Shown one piece after another: positions 1 through 10,361 of a stretch of 64,000 nt of DNA. How positions within the stretch are numbered: the first letter of the stretch is position 1; every line of letters begins with the position of its first letter. The translations under genes and the position numbers were made by a program. The notes under the pieces were generated by a model. The model was given only the letters and a program-made list of their open reading frames with translations. It was not told the DNA's origin and ran no database searches. Origin of the DNA: Microbacterium ureisolvens (GTDB lineage Bacteria; Actinomycetota; Actinomycetes; Actinomycetales; Microbacteriaceae); NCBI RefSeq assembly GCF_015278315.1, contig NZ_JADIJE010000004.1:1-64000 (forward strand). Direction: 5' to 3'.

Positions 1-70
1 GGAAGCTAAGCCTCTCAGCGCCGATGGTACTGCAGGGGGGACCCTGTGGGAGAGTAGGACACCGCCGGAC
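1..70 (+). rRNA. rrf: 5S ribosomal RNA, 3' part
   Basis: The first ~70 bases match the conserved 3' half of actinobacterial 5S rRNA, including GGAAGCTAAGCCTCTCAGCG, the GCCGATGGTACTGC segment, and the closing GGGAGAGTAGGACACCGCC. The 5' half and the rest of the rRNA operon lie outside the window. The exact 3' end is uncertain by a few bases. It is followed directly by a strong hairpin. Confidence 0.93.
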
Positions 71-80
71 ACCCATTCAC

Positions 81-113
81 GGAATGGCCACCCACACCCT
101 GGGTGGCCATTCC
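81..113 (+). terminator. rRNA operon terminator
   Basis: A perfect 13-bp inverted repeat (GGAATGGCCACCC at 81-93, complement at 101-113) with a 7-nt loop directly after the 5S rRNA. It fits an intrinsic terminator of the rRNA operon, although the following base run is GCGTT rather than a long T tract. Confidence 0.85.
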
Positions 114-164
114 GCGTTAACACGGTGGATTGCCGACGTAGACCGCATCCAGGAGGATCGAACA

Positions 165-1985
165 ATGGCAGAGCAGGAGCCGCGCGACGAACGACGCGCG
201 CCGCGCGAGCGATCCAGCAGCCGGAAGCCCTCGTCGGCAGGCGCCGACCGAAAGCCGTACGTCAAGCGCGACGGCGACAAGAAGCCGTATGCCAAGCGTG
301 ACGGGGACCGTCCTTACGCGAAGCGTGACGACGACCGTAAGCCGTACGCGAAGCGTGACGACGACCGTAAGCCGTACGCGAAGCGTGACGACGACCGTAA
401 GCCGTACGCCAAGCGCGACGACGACCGTAAGCCGTACCCGAAGCGCGATAGTGACCGCCCGTACGCGAAGCGCGACGGCGACCGCCCGTACGCGAAGCGC
501 GACGATGATCGCAAGCCGTACGCGAAGCGCGATGACGGTCGTAAGCCGTACGCGAAGCGTGACGGCGACCGCCCGTATGCCAAGCGTGATGGCGACCGCC
601 CTTACGCGAAGCGCGACGATGACCGTAAGCCGTACGCCAAGCGCGACGGCGACCGCCCCTACGCCAAGCGCGACGATGACCGTAAGCCGTACGCCAAGCG
701 CGACGGCGACCGCCCCTACGCGAAGCGCGATGACGACCGTAAGCCGTACGCCAAGCGCGACGGCGACCGCCCGTATGCCAAGCGCGACGGCGACCGCCCG
801 TACGCGAAGCGCGATGACGACCGTAAGCCGTACGCGAAGCGCGACGGCGACCGCCCGTACGCGAAGCGTGATGAGCGTGCCCCGCGTCCGACGCGCGGTG
901 GTGCCGACCGGCCCGACCGGGCCGTGCGCGAGGGCGAGATCCGTCCTGTCCGTGCTCGCCACGACGACCCGGTCATCCCCGAGGACATCACCGCACGCGA
1001 TCTGCCGCCGGCGGCGCGCAACGAGCTCAAGACGCTCAGTAAGGAGAACGCCGACCAGGTCGCGCGTCACCTCGCGATGGCCTCGCAGCTGATCGACGAG
1101 GAGCCGGAGCTGGCGCACCAGCACGCCCTCTCGGCCTCCCGCCGCGCCGGTCGCATCGCCGTCGTGCGCGAGACCCTGGCGATCACGGCGTACGCGACGG
1201 GCGACTTCGCGCTCGCTCTCCGTGAGCTGCGCACGTACCGGCGAATCTCGGGGCGTGACGACCAGATCGCCCTGATGGTCGACAGCGAACGCGGCGTGGG
1301 GCGCGCTGACCGCGCGCTCGAGCTCGGCCGCTCGGTCGACCGCTCCACTCTCGACACTCCCGTGCGGGTCGAACTCGCGATCGCGATGTCGGGCGCGCGC
1401 CTCGACCTCGGAGAGCCCGAGCGCGCACTGCAGGAGCTCGACATCCCCGAGCTCGACCCCGACCGCGCCTTCGAGTGGAGCCCCGGGCTCTTCGCCGCGC
1501 GTGCCGCGGTGCTCGAGGAGCTCGGCCGCGACGACGAGGCGGCGCAGTGGCGCCGTCGCGCCGTGGTCGCCGGCGAAGCGATCGACGCGGCATCCGGTAT
1601 CGGTGATCTCGAGACGGTCTTCGTCGAAGAGATCGTCGAGGAGAGCGACGACGAGGACGAGATCGGCGCGGACCTCGACGAGGACGTACTCGAAAACGAC
1701 CTCGAGGTCGAGACGGAGCCCGAGCTCGAAGCCGGCGTCGAGGCCGAAGCCGGCGTCGAGGCCGAAGCCGGCGTCGAGGCCGAAGCCGGCGTCGAGGCCG
1801 AAGCCGGCGTCGAGGCCGAAGCCGGCGTCGAGGCCGAAGCCGGCGTCGAGCCCGTAGGCGAAGTCCAGCCCGACGCCACCGACGACGAGCCGTATTCCGT
1901 GGAGGACGAGGTCGCCGACATCCTCATCGAGGCCGGCGTCGACGAGTCGCCGGCAGACGAGTCGACCGACGAGGCCCAGCGCTGA
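165..1985 (+). CDS. Low-complexity basic/acidic repeat protein with TPR-like core
   Basis: A 606-residue protein in the position of Rv1691 of M. tuberculosis (upstream of the HAD phosphatase and tlyA). Function unknown. The ATG at 165 is chosen because AGGAGG lies 9 nt upstream; an upstream in-frame ATG would fall inside the 5S gene. Three zones are visible. Residues ~27-235 are about 22 tandem copies of a 9-10 residue basic unit such as DRKPYAKRDD or DRPYAKRDG. Residues ~265-480 are an alanine/leucine-rich helical region resembling TPR repeats. The C-terminal zone is very acidic, with seven copies of EAGVEA-type repeats. The strongly charged ends suggest binding of RNA, ribosome or DNA, but that is inference. 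The repeat number is likely to vary between strains. It overlaps the next gene by one base (TGATG). Confidence 0.85.
   Translation: MAEQEPRDERRAPRERSSSRKPSSAGADRKPYVKRDGDKKPYAKRDGDRPYAKRDDDRKPYAKRDDDRKPYAKRDDDRKPYAKRDDDRKPYPKRDSDRPYAKRDGDRPYAKRDDDRKPYAKRDDGRKPYAKRDGDRPYAKRDGDRPYAKRDDDRKPYAKRDGDRPYAKRDDDRKPYAKRDGDRPYAKRDDDRKPYAKRDGDRPYAKRDGDRPYAKRDDDRKPYAKRDGDRPYAKRDERAPRPTRGGADRPDRAVREGEIRPVRARHDDPVIPEDITARDLPPAARNELKTLSKENADQVARHLAMASQLIDEEPELAHQHALSASRRAGRIAVVRETLAITAYATGDFALALRELRTYRRISGRDDQIALMVDSERGVGRADRALELGRSVDRSTLDTPVRVELAIAMSGARLDLGEPERALQELDIPELDPDRAFEWSPGLFAARAAVLEELGRDDEAAQWRRRAVVAGEAIDAASGIGDLETVFVEEIVEESDDEDEIGADLDEDVLENDLEVETEPELEAGVEAEAGVEAEAGVEAEAGVEAEAGVEAEAGVEAEAGVEPVGEVQPDATDDEPYSVEDEVADILIEAGVDESPADESTDEAQR
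246..872 (+). repeat. Tandem 27/30-bp coding repeats (about 22 units)
   Basis: Direct repeats built around GACCGTAAGCCGTACGCGAAG, in 30-bp (RKPYAKR) and 27-bp (RPYAKR) versions. They are in frame in the protein that starts at 165. Unit lengths are multiples of three, so copy-number change would keep the frame. Confidence 0.95.
1731..1850 (+). repeat. Tandem 18-bp coding repeat, six full copies plus a partial
   Basis: The unit GCCGGCGTCGAGGCCGAA starts at 1731, 1749, 1767, 1785, 1803 and 1821, with a degenerate seventh copy at 1839. It codes AGVEAE in the acidic tail of the protein starting at 165. The full copies are identical, so the expansion is recent or is homogenised. Confidence 0.96.
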
Positions 1986-3022
1986 TGGCGTTGTTCGGAC
2001 GGCGGGCGGTGACGCCTGCGCCGCTCGAGGGCGTCGATGTGGTGCTCGCCGACCTCGACGGAGTGGTCTATGCCGGGGCGGGTGCGCTGCCGCACGCCGT
2101 CGAGAGCCTCAACCGCGCGCGTGACGGGCGCTCGCTCGCGTACATCACCAACAATGCTTCGCGCACGGATGTCTCGGTCGCGGCGCACCTGGCCGAGCTC
2201 GGCCTGCACACGACCGCTCGTGACGTCGTCACCAGTCCGCAGGCCGCGATGCGCCTGCTCGCTCAGAAGATCGCGCCCGGCGCCACGGTGCTCGTGGTGG
2301 GCGGCGAGGGACTGGTCGTCGAGGTCGAGAAGGCCGGTTTCGTCGTCACGCGCAGCGCGGACGACGCTCCGGCCGCCGTGGTGCAGGGCTTCGCACCCGA
2401 GGTGGGCTGGACGCAACTGGCCGAGGCCGCCTTCGCGCTGAAGACGCCCGAAGAGGACGGCGGCATCCCATGGATCGCCACCAACACCGACTGGACCATC
2501 CCGCAGTCACGTGGCATCGCACCCGGCAACGGCACGCTCGTGTCGGCGGTGCACACCGCCGTCGGGCGGCTCGCCACCGTGGCCGGCAAGCCCGAGACGC
2601 CGATCTTCGAGGAGGCGGTCGCGCGGTTCGAGGCGCGGCATCCGCTCTTCCTCGGTGACCGGCTCGACACCGACATCCTGGGCGCGAACCGAGCCGGGAT
2701 CGAATCGGCGCTCGTGCTGACCGGCATCGACCGGCCCAAGCACGTCCTCGCCGCGCCGGAGGGGTCGCGACCGACGTACATCCTCGGCGATCTGCGCGAG
2801 CTTCACGAGCCGTACCCCGAGGTGCACGTCAAGGACGAGGTGGCGACGGTCCGCGGGGCGAAGGTGGCCGTCGACGGCGCCGACATCCGCATCCTCAGCG
2901 AGGGCGACCGGCCGATCGACCTGGTGCGCGCAGGTGCCGCCGCCATCTGGTCGAGCGGCCGTGCGATCTTCGGCTTCCGCGTGCCGGAGCGGCTGTACGC
3001 CGACCCGTTCCACCGGCCCTGA
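1985..3022 (+). CDS. HAD-IIA family phosphatase (Rv1692-like)
   Basis: A 345-residue hydrolase of the NagD/HAD-IIA type. The Mycobacterium ortholog in the same gene context, Rv1692, is known as a glycerol-3-phosphate phosphatase acting in glycerophospholipid recycling. HAD motif I is ADLDGVVYAG near residue 18, with the nucleophile and acid/base aspartates in DLD. Motif II is ITNNA. Motif III carries the lysine in AGKPETPIF. Motif IV is GDRLDTDI. Past the HAD fold, about 70 residues form a C-terminal extension, longer than NagD. It overlaps the previous gene by one base. Substrate specificity is inferred from synteny only. Confidence 0.88.
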   Translation: MALFGRRAVTPAPLEGVDVVLADLDGVVYAGAGALPHAVESLNRARDGRSLAYITNNASRTDVSVAAHLAELGLHTTARDVVTSPQAAMRLLAQKIAPGATVLVVGGEGLVVEVEKAGFVVTRSADDAPAAVVQGFAPEVGWTQLAEAAFALKTPEEDGGIPWIATNTDWTIPQSRGIAPGNGTLVSAVHTAVGRLATVAGKPETPIFEEAVARFEARHPLFLGDRLDTDILGANRAGIESALVLTGIDRPKHVLAAPEGSRPTYILGDLRELHEPYPEVHVKDEVATVRGAKVAVDGADIRILSEGDRPIDLVRAGAAAIWSSGRAIFGFRVPERLYADPFHRP

Positions 3023-3065
3023 CCCGCTGCGCCGCGGCGCAGCGAGGTCTGTCGCATCGCCCCCG

Positions 3066-3071
3066 TATCCT
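3066..3071 (+). promoter_or_regulatory. Candidate -10 box for a leaderless transcript
   Basis: TATCCT followed by six bases and the ATG at 3078. No Shine-Dalgarno fits in between, so transcription would start at or next to the start codon. Confidence 0.45.
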
Positions 3072-3077
3072 GGGGGC

Positions 3078-3236
3078 ATGGATCAGGCCAACGAGCAAGA
3101 GGACCGGACCGGCGATCTGCTGTCGACCCTCGAGGTGATCGAGGCGCAGCCGTTGGCCACGCGCGCCGCGGCGTACGACACGCTCCACGACGCGCTCGCC
3201 CGTCGCCTCGAGGCGACGCCCGGCGCCCCGTCATGA
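3078..3236 (+). CDS. Small conserved protein between HAD phosphatase and TlyA (Rv1693-like)
   Basis: A 52-residue acidic, helical protein (MDQANEQEDRTG... ending ATPGAPS). A short ORF of this kind sits at the same place in mycobacteria (Rv1693), which supports it being real. The start is set by the leaderless TATCCT-6 nt-ATG arrangement. The stop overlaps the start of tlyA (ATGA). No domain is recognisable and the function is unknown. Confidence 0.75.
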   Translation: MDQANEQEDRTGDLLSTLEVIEAQPLATRAAAYDTLHDALARRLEATPGAPS

Positions 3237-4033
3237 CGAGCCGCCTCGACGCCGCTCTCGCAGCACGGGGTCTCGCGCGCTCCCGCACGCACGCGGCGAC
3301 GCTGATCGCCGAAGGGCTCGTGACCGTCGACGGCCGACCGGTCGTCAAGGCCTCGGCCCCCGTTGGCGATGAGGCGGTGATCGAGGTCGCCCAGAGCGAT
3401 CACTACGTCAGCCGCGCGGCGCACAAGCTGATCACGGGGCTGGACTCCTTCGGCGTCGACGTCCGCGGCCGGGTCGCCCTCGACATGGGCGCATCGACCG
3501 GCGGATTCACGCAGGTGCTGCGTGAACGCGGCGCCGAGCCGGTGATCGCGGTGGATGTCGGCCACGGCCAGCTCGCGGCATCCGTCGCCGGCGACCCCGC
3601 CGTCGTCTCGATCGAGGGCTTCAACGTCCGCTACATGACACCCGAATCGCTGGCCGAGGCGAGCGGCATCGCGCAGGCGCCCTCGGTCATCACCGGCGAC
3701 CTCTCGTTCATCTCGCTCACCCACGTGCTGCCCGCCGCGCGAGCCGTCGCAGCGCCTGACGCAGACCTCGTGCTGCTCGTGAAGCCGCAGTTCGAGGTGG
3801 GCCGCACGGCGGTCAAGGGCGGGCTCGTCACCAACCCGGCGCTGCGCGCCGACGCGGTCGCCGGCGTGCTGTGGGCCGCGTGGGACGCCGGCCTCGGAAC
3901 CTGCGGCATCGTCTCCTCCCCGATCGCGGGCACACACGGCAATTCGGAGTACATCGCACACCTCGCGCCGGGGCGGGGGAGCAATCCGACAGAATGGTTG
4001 AGCACCGTGAACCGACTGGCGGGGAGCCGATGA
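3233..4033 (+). CDS. tlyA: 16S/23S rRNA 2'-O-methyltransferase TlyA
   Basis: A 266-residue protein with an N-terminal S4 RNA-binding domain (about residues 1-65, [16 protein letters not shown]) and an FtsJ-like SAM methyltransferase domain (VALDMGASTGGFT for SAM binding, GDLSFISL, KPQFEVG). TlyA enzymes methylate C1409 of 16S and C1920 of 23S rRNA and thereby make ribosomes sensitive to capreomycin/viomycin. Length and domain order are typical. It starts inside the stop of the small upstream gene and overlaps nadK by ATGA, so the three are translationally coupled. Confidence 0.95.
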   Translation: MTSRLDAALAARGLARSRTHAATLIAEGLVTVDGRPVVKASAPVGDEAVIEVAQSDHYVSRAAHKLITGLDSFGVDVRGRVALDMGASTGGFTQVLRERGAEPVIAVDVGHGQLAASVAGDPAVVSIEGFNVRYMTPESLAEASGIAQAPSVITGDLSFISLTHVLPAARAVAAPDADLVLLVKPQFEVGRTAVKGGLVTNPALRADAVAGVLWAAWDAGLGTCGIVSSPIAGTHGNSEYIAHLAPGRGSNPTEWLSTVNRLAGSR

Positions 4034-5088
4034 ACGACGCCGACACCCGGGCCGACGCAGCGCACCATCCGCACGCCGCAGCGCAGGCCGACCGCAGCAT
4101 CCTCGTGGTGGCCCACGCGCATCGCTCCGACACGGTCGCGGCGGCCGAGCGGGTCGTCGAGGCCCTGCGCACCGCCGGAGCCCGTCCCGTGCTCGCCCCC
4201 GACGACCGCGAAGAGCTGGTCGAGGCGGGGTCGTCGCTCGGCGATGTCGCGCTGCTCGGTGTCGACGTACCGGTGGCGCACATCGAACTCGCGATCGTGC
4301 TCGGCGGCGACGGCACGATCCTGCGGGCGGCGGAGCTGGTCCGCGACGGCAGCGCCCCCGTCCTGGGCATCAACATGGGGCACGTCGGCTTCCTCGCCGA
4401 GACCGAGCGCGACGACATGGACGAGGCGGTCCGCCGCGTCATCGCCCGCGAGTACGAGGTCGAGGAGCGCATGGCGCTCCAGGTGCGCGTGAAAGACACC
4501 GGCGATTCCGTGATCTACGAGACCTGGGCGCTCAACGAGGCGACGGTCGAGAAGGCCAGTCGCGAGCGCATGCTCGAGGTCGTCGTCGAGATCGACGGCC
4601 GCCCGTTGTCGACGTTCGGCTGCGACGGCATGGTCGTCTCCACCCCGACCGGATCGACCGCCTACAACTTCTCCGCCGGCGGCCCGGTGATCTGGCCCAC
4701 CGTCGAGGCGATCGCCGTGGTGCCCCTGTCGGCGCACGCACTGTTCGCGAAGCCGCTCGTCGTCGGCCCCGAGCACGCCGTCGCCATCGAGGTTCTCGAG
4801 CGCACCAACGGCACCGGCATCCTGTGGTGCGACGGCCGGCGCTCGCACGACCTCCCTCCCGGCGCGCGCGTCGTCATGCGCCGCTCCGACCGGCCGGTGC
4901 GTCTCGCCCGCCTGCACCCGGCCCAGTTCACCGATCGCCTGGTGCGCAAGTTCCGCCTGCCCGTCGAGGGCTGGCGCGGTCCTGCCGCGATCACCGGCGT
5001 CCTGCCGGTGCGGCGGACGGAAGGTACGGATGCCGCACCCGCCGCGTCCGCCGACACGCCGGAGGTCGGGACCGAGGTGGCGCCGTGA
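4030..5088 (+). CDS. nadK: NAD kinase
   Basis: A 352-residue cytosolic enzyme that phosphorylates NAD to NADP. The signature GGDGTILRAAE is at about residue 92, the NE motif in LNEATVEK follows, and the second glycine-rich block is CDGMVVSTPTGSTAYNFSAG. The N-terminal ~22 residues are a His/Ala-rich extension. ATG at 4030 is chosen because it overlaps the tlyA stop (ATGA) and lies behind GGGGAG. The end overlaps recN (GTGA). Confidence 0.95.
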   Translation: MNDADTRADAAHHPHAAAQADRSILVVAHAHRSDTVAAAERVVEALRTAGARPVLAPDDREELVEAGSSLGDVALLGVDVPVAHIELAIVLGGDGTILRAAELVRDGSAPVLGINMGHVGFLAETERDDMDEAVRRVIAREYEVEERMALQVRVKDTGDSVIYETWALNEATVEKASRERMLEVVVEIDGRPLSTFGCDGMVVSTPTGSTAYNFSAGGPVIWPTVEAIAVVPLSAHALFAKPLVVGPEHAVAIEVLERTNGTGILWCDGRRSHDLPPGARVVMRRSDRPVRLARLHPAQFTDRLVRKFRLPVEGWRGPAAITGVLPVRRTEGTDAAPAASADTPEVGTEVAP

Positions 5089-6776
5089 TCGAGGAGATGC
5101 GCCTGCGGGATCTGGGCGTGATCGCCGAGGCGACCCTGCCCATCGGGCCCGGGTTCACGGCGATCACCGGCGAGACCGGCGCCGGCAAGACGATGGTCGT
5201 GACCGGACTCGGACTGCTGCTCGGTCAGCGCGCGGACTCCGGCGCCGTCCGCGCCGGAGCGCCGCAGGCGACCGTCGACGGCGTCTGGATCGTCCCCGAG
5301 GACGGACCGGTGGCGGCGCGCGTGCGCGAGGCAGGCGGCGACGTCGAGCCGATCGGCGGCGGCCGGGCGGAGCTGTACATCGGGCGCTCGATCTCGAGCG
5401 AGGGGCGCGGGCGGGCGTCGGTCGGCGGCCGCGCCGCACCCGCCGGAGTACTAGCCGATCTCGCCGACGAACTGGTCGTCGTCCACGGGCAGTCCGACCA
5501 GTTGCGCCTGCGGTCGGCGGCGGCACAGCGGGACGCCCTCGACCGGTTCGGCGGCGAGGCCGTCCACACCGCCCGCGACGCCTACCGCCGCGCCTACGAG
5601 CACTGGCGCGCCATCGACCGCGAGCTGTCGCAGCTCACCACCGATCGCGACGCGCGCGCCCGCGAGGCCGAGGACCTGCGCGCACAGCTCGCCGAGATCG
5701 AGCAGGCCGCGCCGCAGTCCGGCGAGGACGCCGAACTCACCGCCCGCGCCGAGCGGCTCGCCAATGCCGAGGAGCTGCGGCTCGCCGCGGCCACCGCCCA
5801 CGACGGCCTGTCGGGCGAGGGCGACGTGCCGGACGCCGGTTCGCTGCTCGCCGAAGCCCGTCGCGCCCTCGAGCGCGTGCACGACCCGGTGCTCGAGGAG
5901 CTGGCCGGGCAGCTGGCCGACCTCGGCTACCGCGTCGCCGACGTCGCCGCCGCTCTCGCCGGCTACCTCGCCGACCTCGACGAGTCCGGGCCGCACGAGC
6001 TCGCCGCGGTCGAGGAGCGGCGCGCGGTGCTGGCGGGCCTCGTGCGTGCTCACGGCACGCTCGACGCCGCGATCGAGCTGCTCGACACCGGCTCGTCGCG
6101 CCTGGCCGAACTCGACGACGACTCCGACCGCATCGAGCGGCTGACCGAGGAGCGCGATGCCGCGGCATCCGTCCTCGACGACACCGCCGCCGCGCTGACC
6201 GCGGCTCGCGTCGAGGCCGCCGGGCGGCTCGGAGCCGCGGTGACAACCGAGCTGCGTGCGCTGGCGATGCCGGACGCACGCCTGGAGGTCGCCGTCAGCG
6301 AGGGCACGGAGTCCGCGTACGGCCGGGACGACGTCGCGATCCTGCTGGCGCCTCATCCCGGTGCCGAGCCCCGCGCCGTTTCACGCGGCGCGAGCGGGGG
6401 AGAGCTCAGCCGGGTGATGCTCGCCATCGAGGTCGTCATCGCGGGGGTCGACCCCGTCCCGACCTTCGTCTTCGACGAGGTGGATGCCGGCATCGGCGGC
6501 GCCGCGGCGATCGAGGTCGGCCGGCGTCTGGCGCGCCTCTCGGAGTCGTCGCAGGTGATCGCGGTCACCCACCTCGCACAGGTCGCGGCGTTCGCCGCGA
6601 ACCACCTGACGGTCGTGAAGGCGAACGACGGCTCGGTGACGGCATCCGATGTCCGTCGCCTGGAGGGCGGCGACCGCGAAGCAGAGATGGCGCGCCTGCT
6701 CTCGGGCATGCCCGATTCCGACGCCGCGCTCACGCACGCACGTGAGTTGCTCAGCCTTCGCACCGAAGTCGACTGA
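5085..6776 (+). CDS. recN: DNA repair protein RecN
   Basis: A 563-residue SMC-like ATPase that acts early in double-strand break repair. The GTG at 5085 gives a protein starting MIEEMRLRDLGVIAEA, the usual RecN beginning. Walker A GETGAGKT is at residues 29-36. The middle is rich in Arg/Glu/Ala heptads (coiled coil). The ABC signature SRGASGGELSR and Walker B TFVFDEVDAGIGG lie in the C-terminal third. Longer upstream ORF sequence is a shadow of nadK. It overlaps the nadK stop. Confidence 0.95.
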   Translation: MIEEMRLRDLGVIAEATLPIGPGFTAITGETGAGKTMVVTGLGLLLGQRADSGAVRAGAPQATVDGVWIVPEDGPVAARVREAGGDVEPIGGGRAELYIGRSISSEGRGRASVGGRAAPAGVLADLADELVVVHGQSDQLRLRSAAAQRDALDRFGGEAVHTARDAYRRAYEHWRAIDRELSQLTTDRDARAREAEDLRAQLAEIEQAAPQSGEDAELTARAERLANAEELRLAAATAHDGLSGEGDVPDAGSLLAEARRALERVHDPVLEELAGQLADLGYRVADVAAALAGYLADLDESGPHELAAVEERRAVLAGLVRAHGTLDAAIELLDTGSSRLAELDDDSDRIERLTEERDAAASVLDDTAAALTAARVEAAGRLGAAVTTELRALAMPDARLEVAVSEGTESAYGRDDVAILLAPHPGAEPRAVSRGASGGELSRVMLAIEVVIAGVDPVPTFVFDEVDAGIGGAAAIEVGRRLARLSESSQVIAVTHLAQVAAFAANHLTVVKANDGSVTASDVRRLEGGDREAEMARLLSGMPDSDAALTHARELLSLRTEVD

Positions 6777-6784
6777 TAGGATAA

Positions 6785-8506
<1,722 letters not shown>

Positions 8507-8507
8507 C

Positions 8508-9140
8508 GTGACGGACGGACGGATGCCGCAGCCCGGCGCGCCCGAGACCGCCGGCGCGGCCGTCCTCCAGGACGAGGTCGTCGACGCCGAGATCCTCGAG
8601 AGCGAGCTGGTGTACGAGGGGCGCGTGTGGGACGTCCGCAGCGACACCGTCGCCTACGGCGGCGGGAAGATCGTGCGCCAGTACGTCGACCACCCGGGCG
8701 CGGCCGCGGTCGTCGCGGTGGACGAGGAGGAGCGGGTGCTGCTGATCCAGCAGTACCGGCATCCGATCCGCCGCCGCGACTGGGAGATCCCGGCCGGACT
8801 GCTCGACATCGCCGGCGAGTCGCCGCTCGAGACGGCGCGCCGGGAGCTCGCGGAGGAGGTCGACCTCGTCGCGTCTTCCTTGGAGCCCCTGGTGAGCATC
8901 TTCACGACTCCCGGCGGCAACGACGAGATCGTCCACCTGTTCCTCGCACGCGGGCTCAGCCCGGCCGGCGAGGTGCACGCCCGGGAGGACGAGGAGGCCG
9001 ACATCCGCGTCGAGTGGGTGCCGATTGCCGACGCTGTCGCGGGGATCTTCGCGGGACGACTGCGCAACGGCATCCTCACGACCGGCGTCCTCGCGGCCGC
9101 CGAGCGACTGCGAGCCGCCCGGCGATCCGCCCCGGTCTGA
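8508..9140 (+). CDS. Nudix hydrolase, ADP-ribose pyrophosphatase type
   Basis: A 210-residue Nudix protein. The Nudix box is visible as GLLDIAGESPLETARRELAEE, with the catalytic REXXEE glutamates. The N-terminal half (VYEGRVWDVRSDTV) is typical of ADP-ribose/GDP-sugar pyrophosphatases and matches the position of Rv1700, a known ADP-ribose pyrophosphatase. The start is GTG 8508, one base after the pyrG stop; an ATG at 8523 is an alternative. It probably clears ADP-ribose in the cytosol. Confidence 0.9.
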   Translation: MTDGRMPQPGAPETAGAAVLQDEVVDAEILESELVYEGRVWDVRSDTVAYGGGKIVRQYVDHPGAAAVVAVDEEERVLLIQQYRHPIRRRDWEIPAGLLDIAGESPLETARRELAEEVDLVASSLEPLVSIFTTPGGNDEIVHLFLARGLSPAGEVHAREDEEADIRVEWVPIADAVAGIFAGRLRNGILTTGVLAAAERLRAARRSAPV

Positions 9141-9195
9141 AGCGCACGCGGCGCGATTTCACCCCGCATCGGCCCGGACGTGAGACGCTCCTGAG

Positions 9196-10146
9196 GTGAG
9201 AGTCGATCGCGCGGTGGACGCCTACCTGCGTCACGTGGCGATCGAGCGCGGGCTGTCGGAGAACACCGTCTCGGCGTACCGGCGCGACCTCGCCGGCTAC
9301 GCCGAGTGGCTCCGCGAGCAGGGGATCGAAGAGACCTCGGCCGTCACCGCGGTGACTCTCGCCAGCTTCGTGGCGGACCGCGCGGCGGCCAAGCCGCCGA
9401 TGGCGGCGGCGTCGCTCGCGCGGCTGCAGTCGTCGGTTCGGGGTCTGCACCGCTTCCTGGCGCGCGAGGGCATCGAGGCGGCCGATCCGTCGTCGCAGCT
9501 GCGTCCGCCCAAGCAGGCACGGCGGCTGCCCAAGGCGCTCACGGTCGAGCAGGTGGAGCAGCTGCTGGACGCCGCCGGGCCGGCGCCGGCGACCGGCGCC
9601 GATACCTCGGTCGCTTCCGGGGCGGCACCGGGCGATCTGCTGGGCCTGCGCGATCGGGCGCTCCTCGAGCTGCTGTACGCGACCGGCGCGCGCGTCTCGG
9701 AGATCGTGCAGCTCGACGTCGACGACGCGTCGCACGGCGATGTGCTGCGCGTTCGGGGCAAGGGATCGAAGGAGCGCATCGTTCCGGTCGGCTCGTATGC
9801 GCGCGCCGCCGTGGACGCGTACGTCACTCGCGCGCGACCCGCACTGTCGCTGCGCGGACGTGCGACGCCCAAGCTCTTCCTCGGCGCGCGCGGAGCACCG
9901 CTGTCGCGGCAGAGCGCGTGGCTGATCATCCAGTCGGCGGCCGAGCGCGCGCACCTCACCGCCCACGTCTCACCGCACACACTGCGGCACTCGTTCGCCA
10001 CCCACCTGCTGCAGGGCGGTGCCGACGTGCGCGTCGTGCAGGAGCTGCTCGGCCACGCCTCCGTCGCGACGACGCAGATCTACACCTACGTGTCCGTCGA
10101 CGCACTCCGCGATGTGTACGCCACTTCGCACCCGCGGGCCCGGTGA
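9196..10146 (+). CDS. xerD: Tyrosine recombinase XerD
   Basis: A 316-residue site-specific recombinase for chromosome dimer resolution at dif. The N-terminal SAM-like core-binding domain spans about residues 1-95. The catalytic domain shows the arginine in TGARVSEIV, the HTLRHSFATHLL block (H-x-x-R), GHASVATTQIYTYV with the second histidine, and the nucleophile tyrosine. An insert of about 15 residues (PAPATGADTSVASGA) lies before the catalytic domain. The start is GTG at 9196, behind CTGAGG. The gene order matches Rv1701. Confidence 0.93.
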   Translation: MRVDRAVDAYLRHVAIERGLSENTVSAYRRDLAGYAEWLREQGIEETSAVTAVTLASFVADRAAAKPPMAAASLARLQSSVRGLHRFLAREGIEAADPSSQLRPPKQARRLPKALTVEQVEQLLDAAGPAPATGADTSVASGAAPGDLLGLRDRALLELLYATGARVSEIVQLDVDDASHGDVLRVRGKGSKERIVPVGSYARAAVDAYVTRARPALSLRGRATPKLFLGARGAPLSRQSAWLIIQSAAERAHLTAHVSPHTLRHSFATHLLQGGADVRVVQELLGHASVATTQIYTYVSVDALRDVYATSHPRAR

Positions 10147-10175
10147 CGCGGTTGGGATTTCCGGCCGAACAGTGA

Positions 10176-10283
10176 TTCTGCACGGTCGAGCTGCTGACCT
10201 GGGCACCGCTGATCACGGTGCTGGACTACGCGCTCATCGCGATCACCGCGCAGGTGCGGCTCGACGTGCTCGGTTCGCTGTGA
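10176..10283 (+). pseudogene. Possible fragment of a cardiolipin synthase-like N-terminus
   Basis: In the 250-bp gap between xerD and parA, one frame reads a hydrophobic run, LLTWAPLITVLDYALIAIT, that resembles the first membrane segment of PLDc_N/cardiolipin synthase proteins. It begins just after a stop codon (10173), has no start codon and ends at a stop at 10281. The rest of the gap shows no gene. This is weak evidence for a remnant. Confidence 0.25.
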
Positions 10284-10355
10284 ACCACTGCTCGCGGCTC
10301 CGCGCCGTTCCGGGTGCTGGACGGCCGCGCCGCAGGCGTTCCGGCGCGGGGCGTG

Positions 10356-10361
10356 ACTAGA
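10356..10361 (+). promoter_or_regulatory. Candidate -10 box upstream of parA
   Basis: TAGAAT lies about 35 nt before the parA start and is followed by a GGCGGGAG ribosome site. The -35 is weak. It suggests that parA-scpA-scpB-rluB can be transcribed separately from xerD. Confidence 0.4.

Noticed and set aside
246..872. CRISPR-like array of regular repeats
   Set aside because: The repeats are contiguous without unique spacers, keep one reading frame and encode a protein arm; no cas genes are present.
117..1124. Minus-strand ORFs across the repeat region
   Set aside because: They mirror the low-complexity repeat and give Val/Arg/Ala-rich translations without domains; typical shadow ORFs in GC-rich DNA.
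8627..9199. Alternate-frame ORFs over the Nudix and other housekeeping genes
   Set aside because: Arg/Gly/Pro-rich translations with no motifs; the other frame has the full Nudix box.
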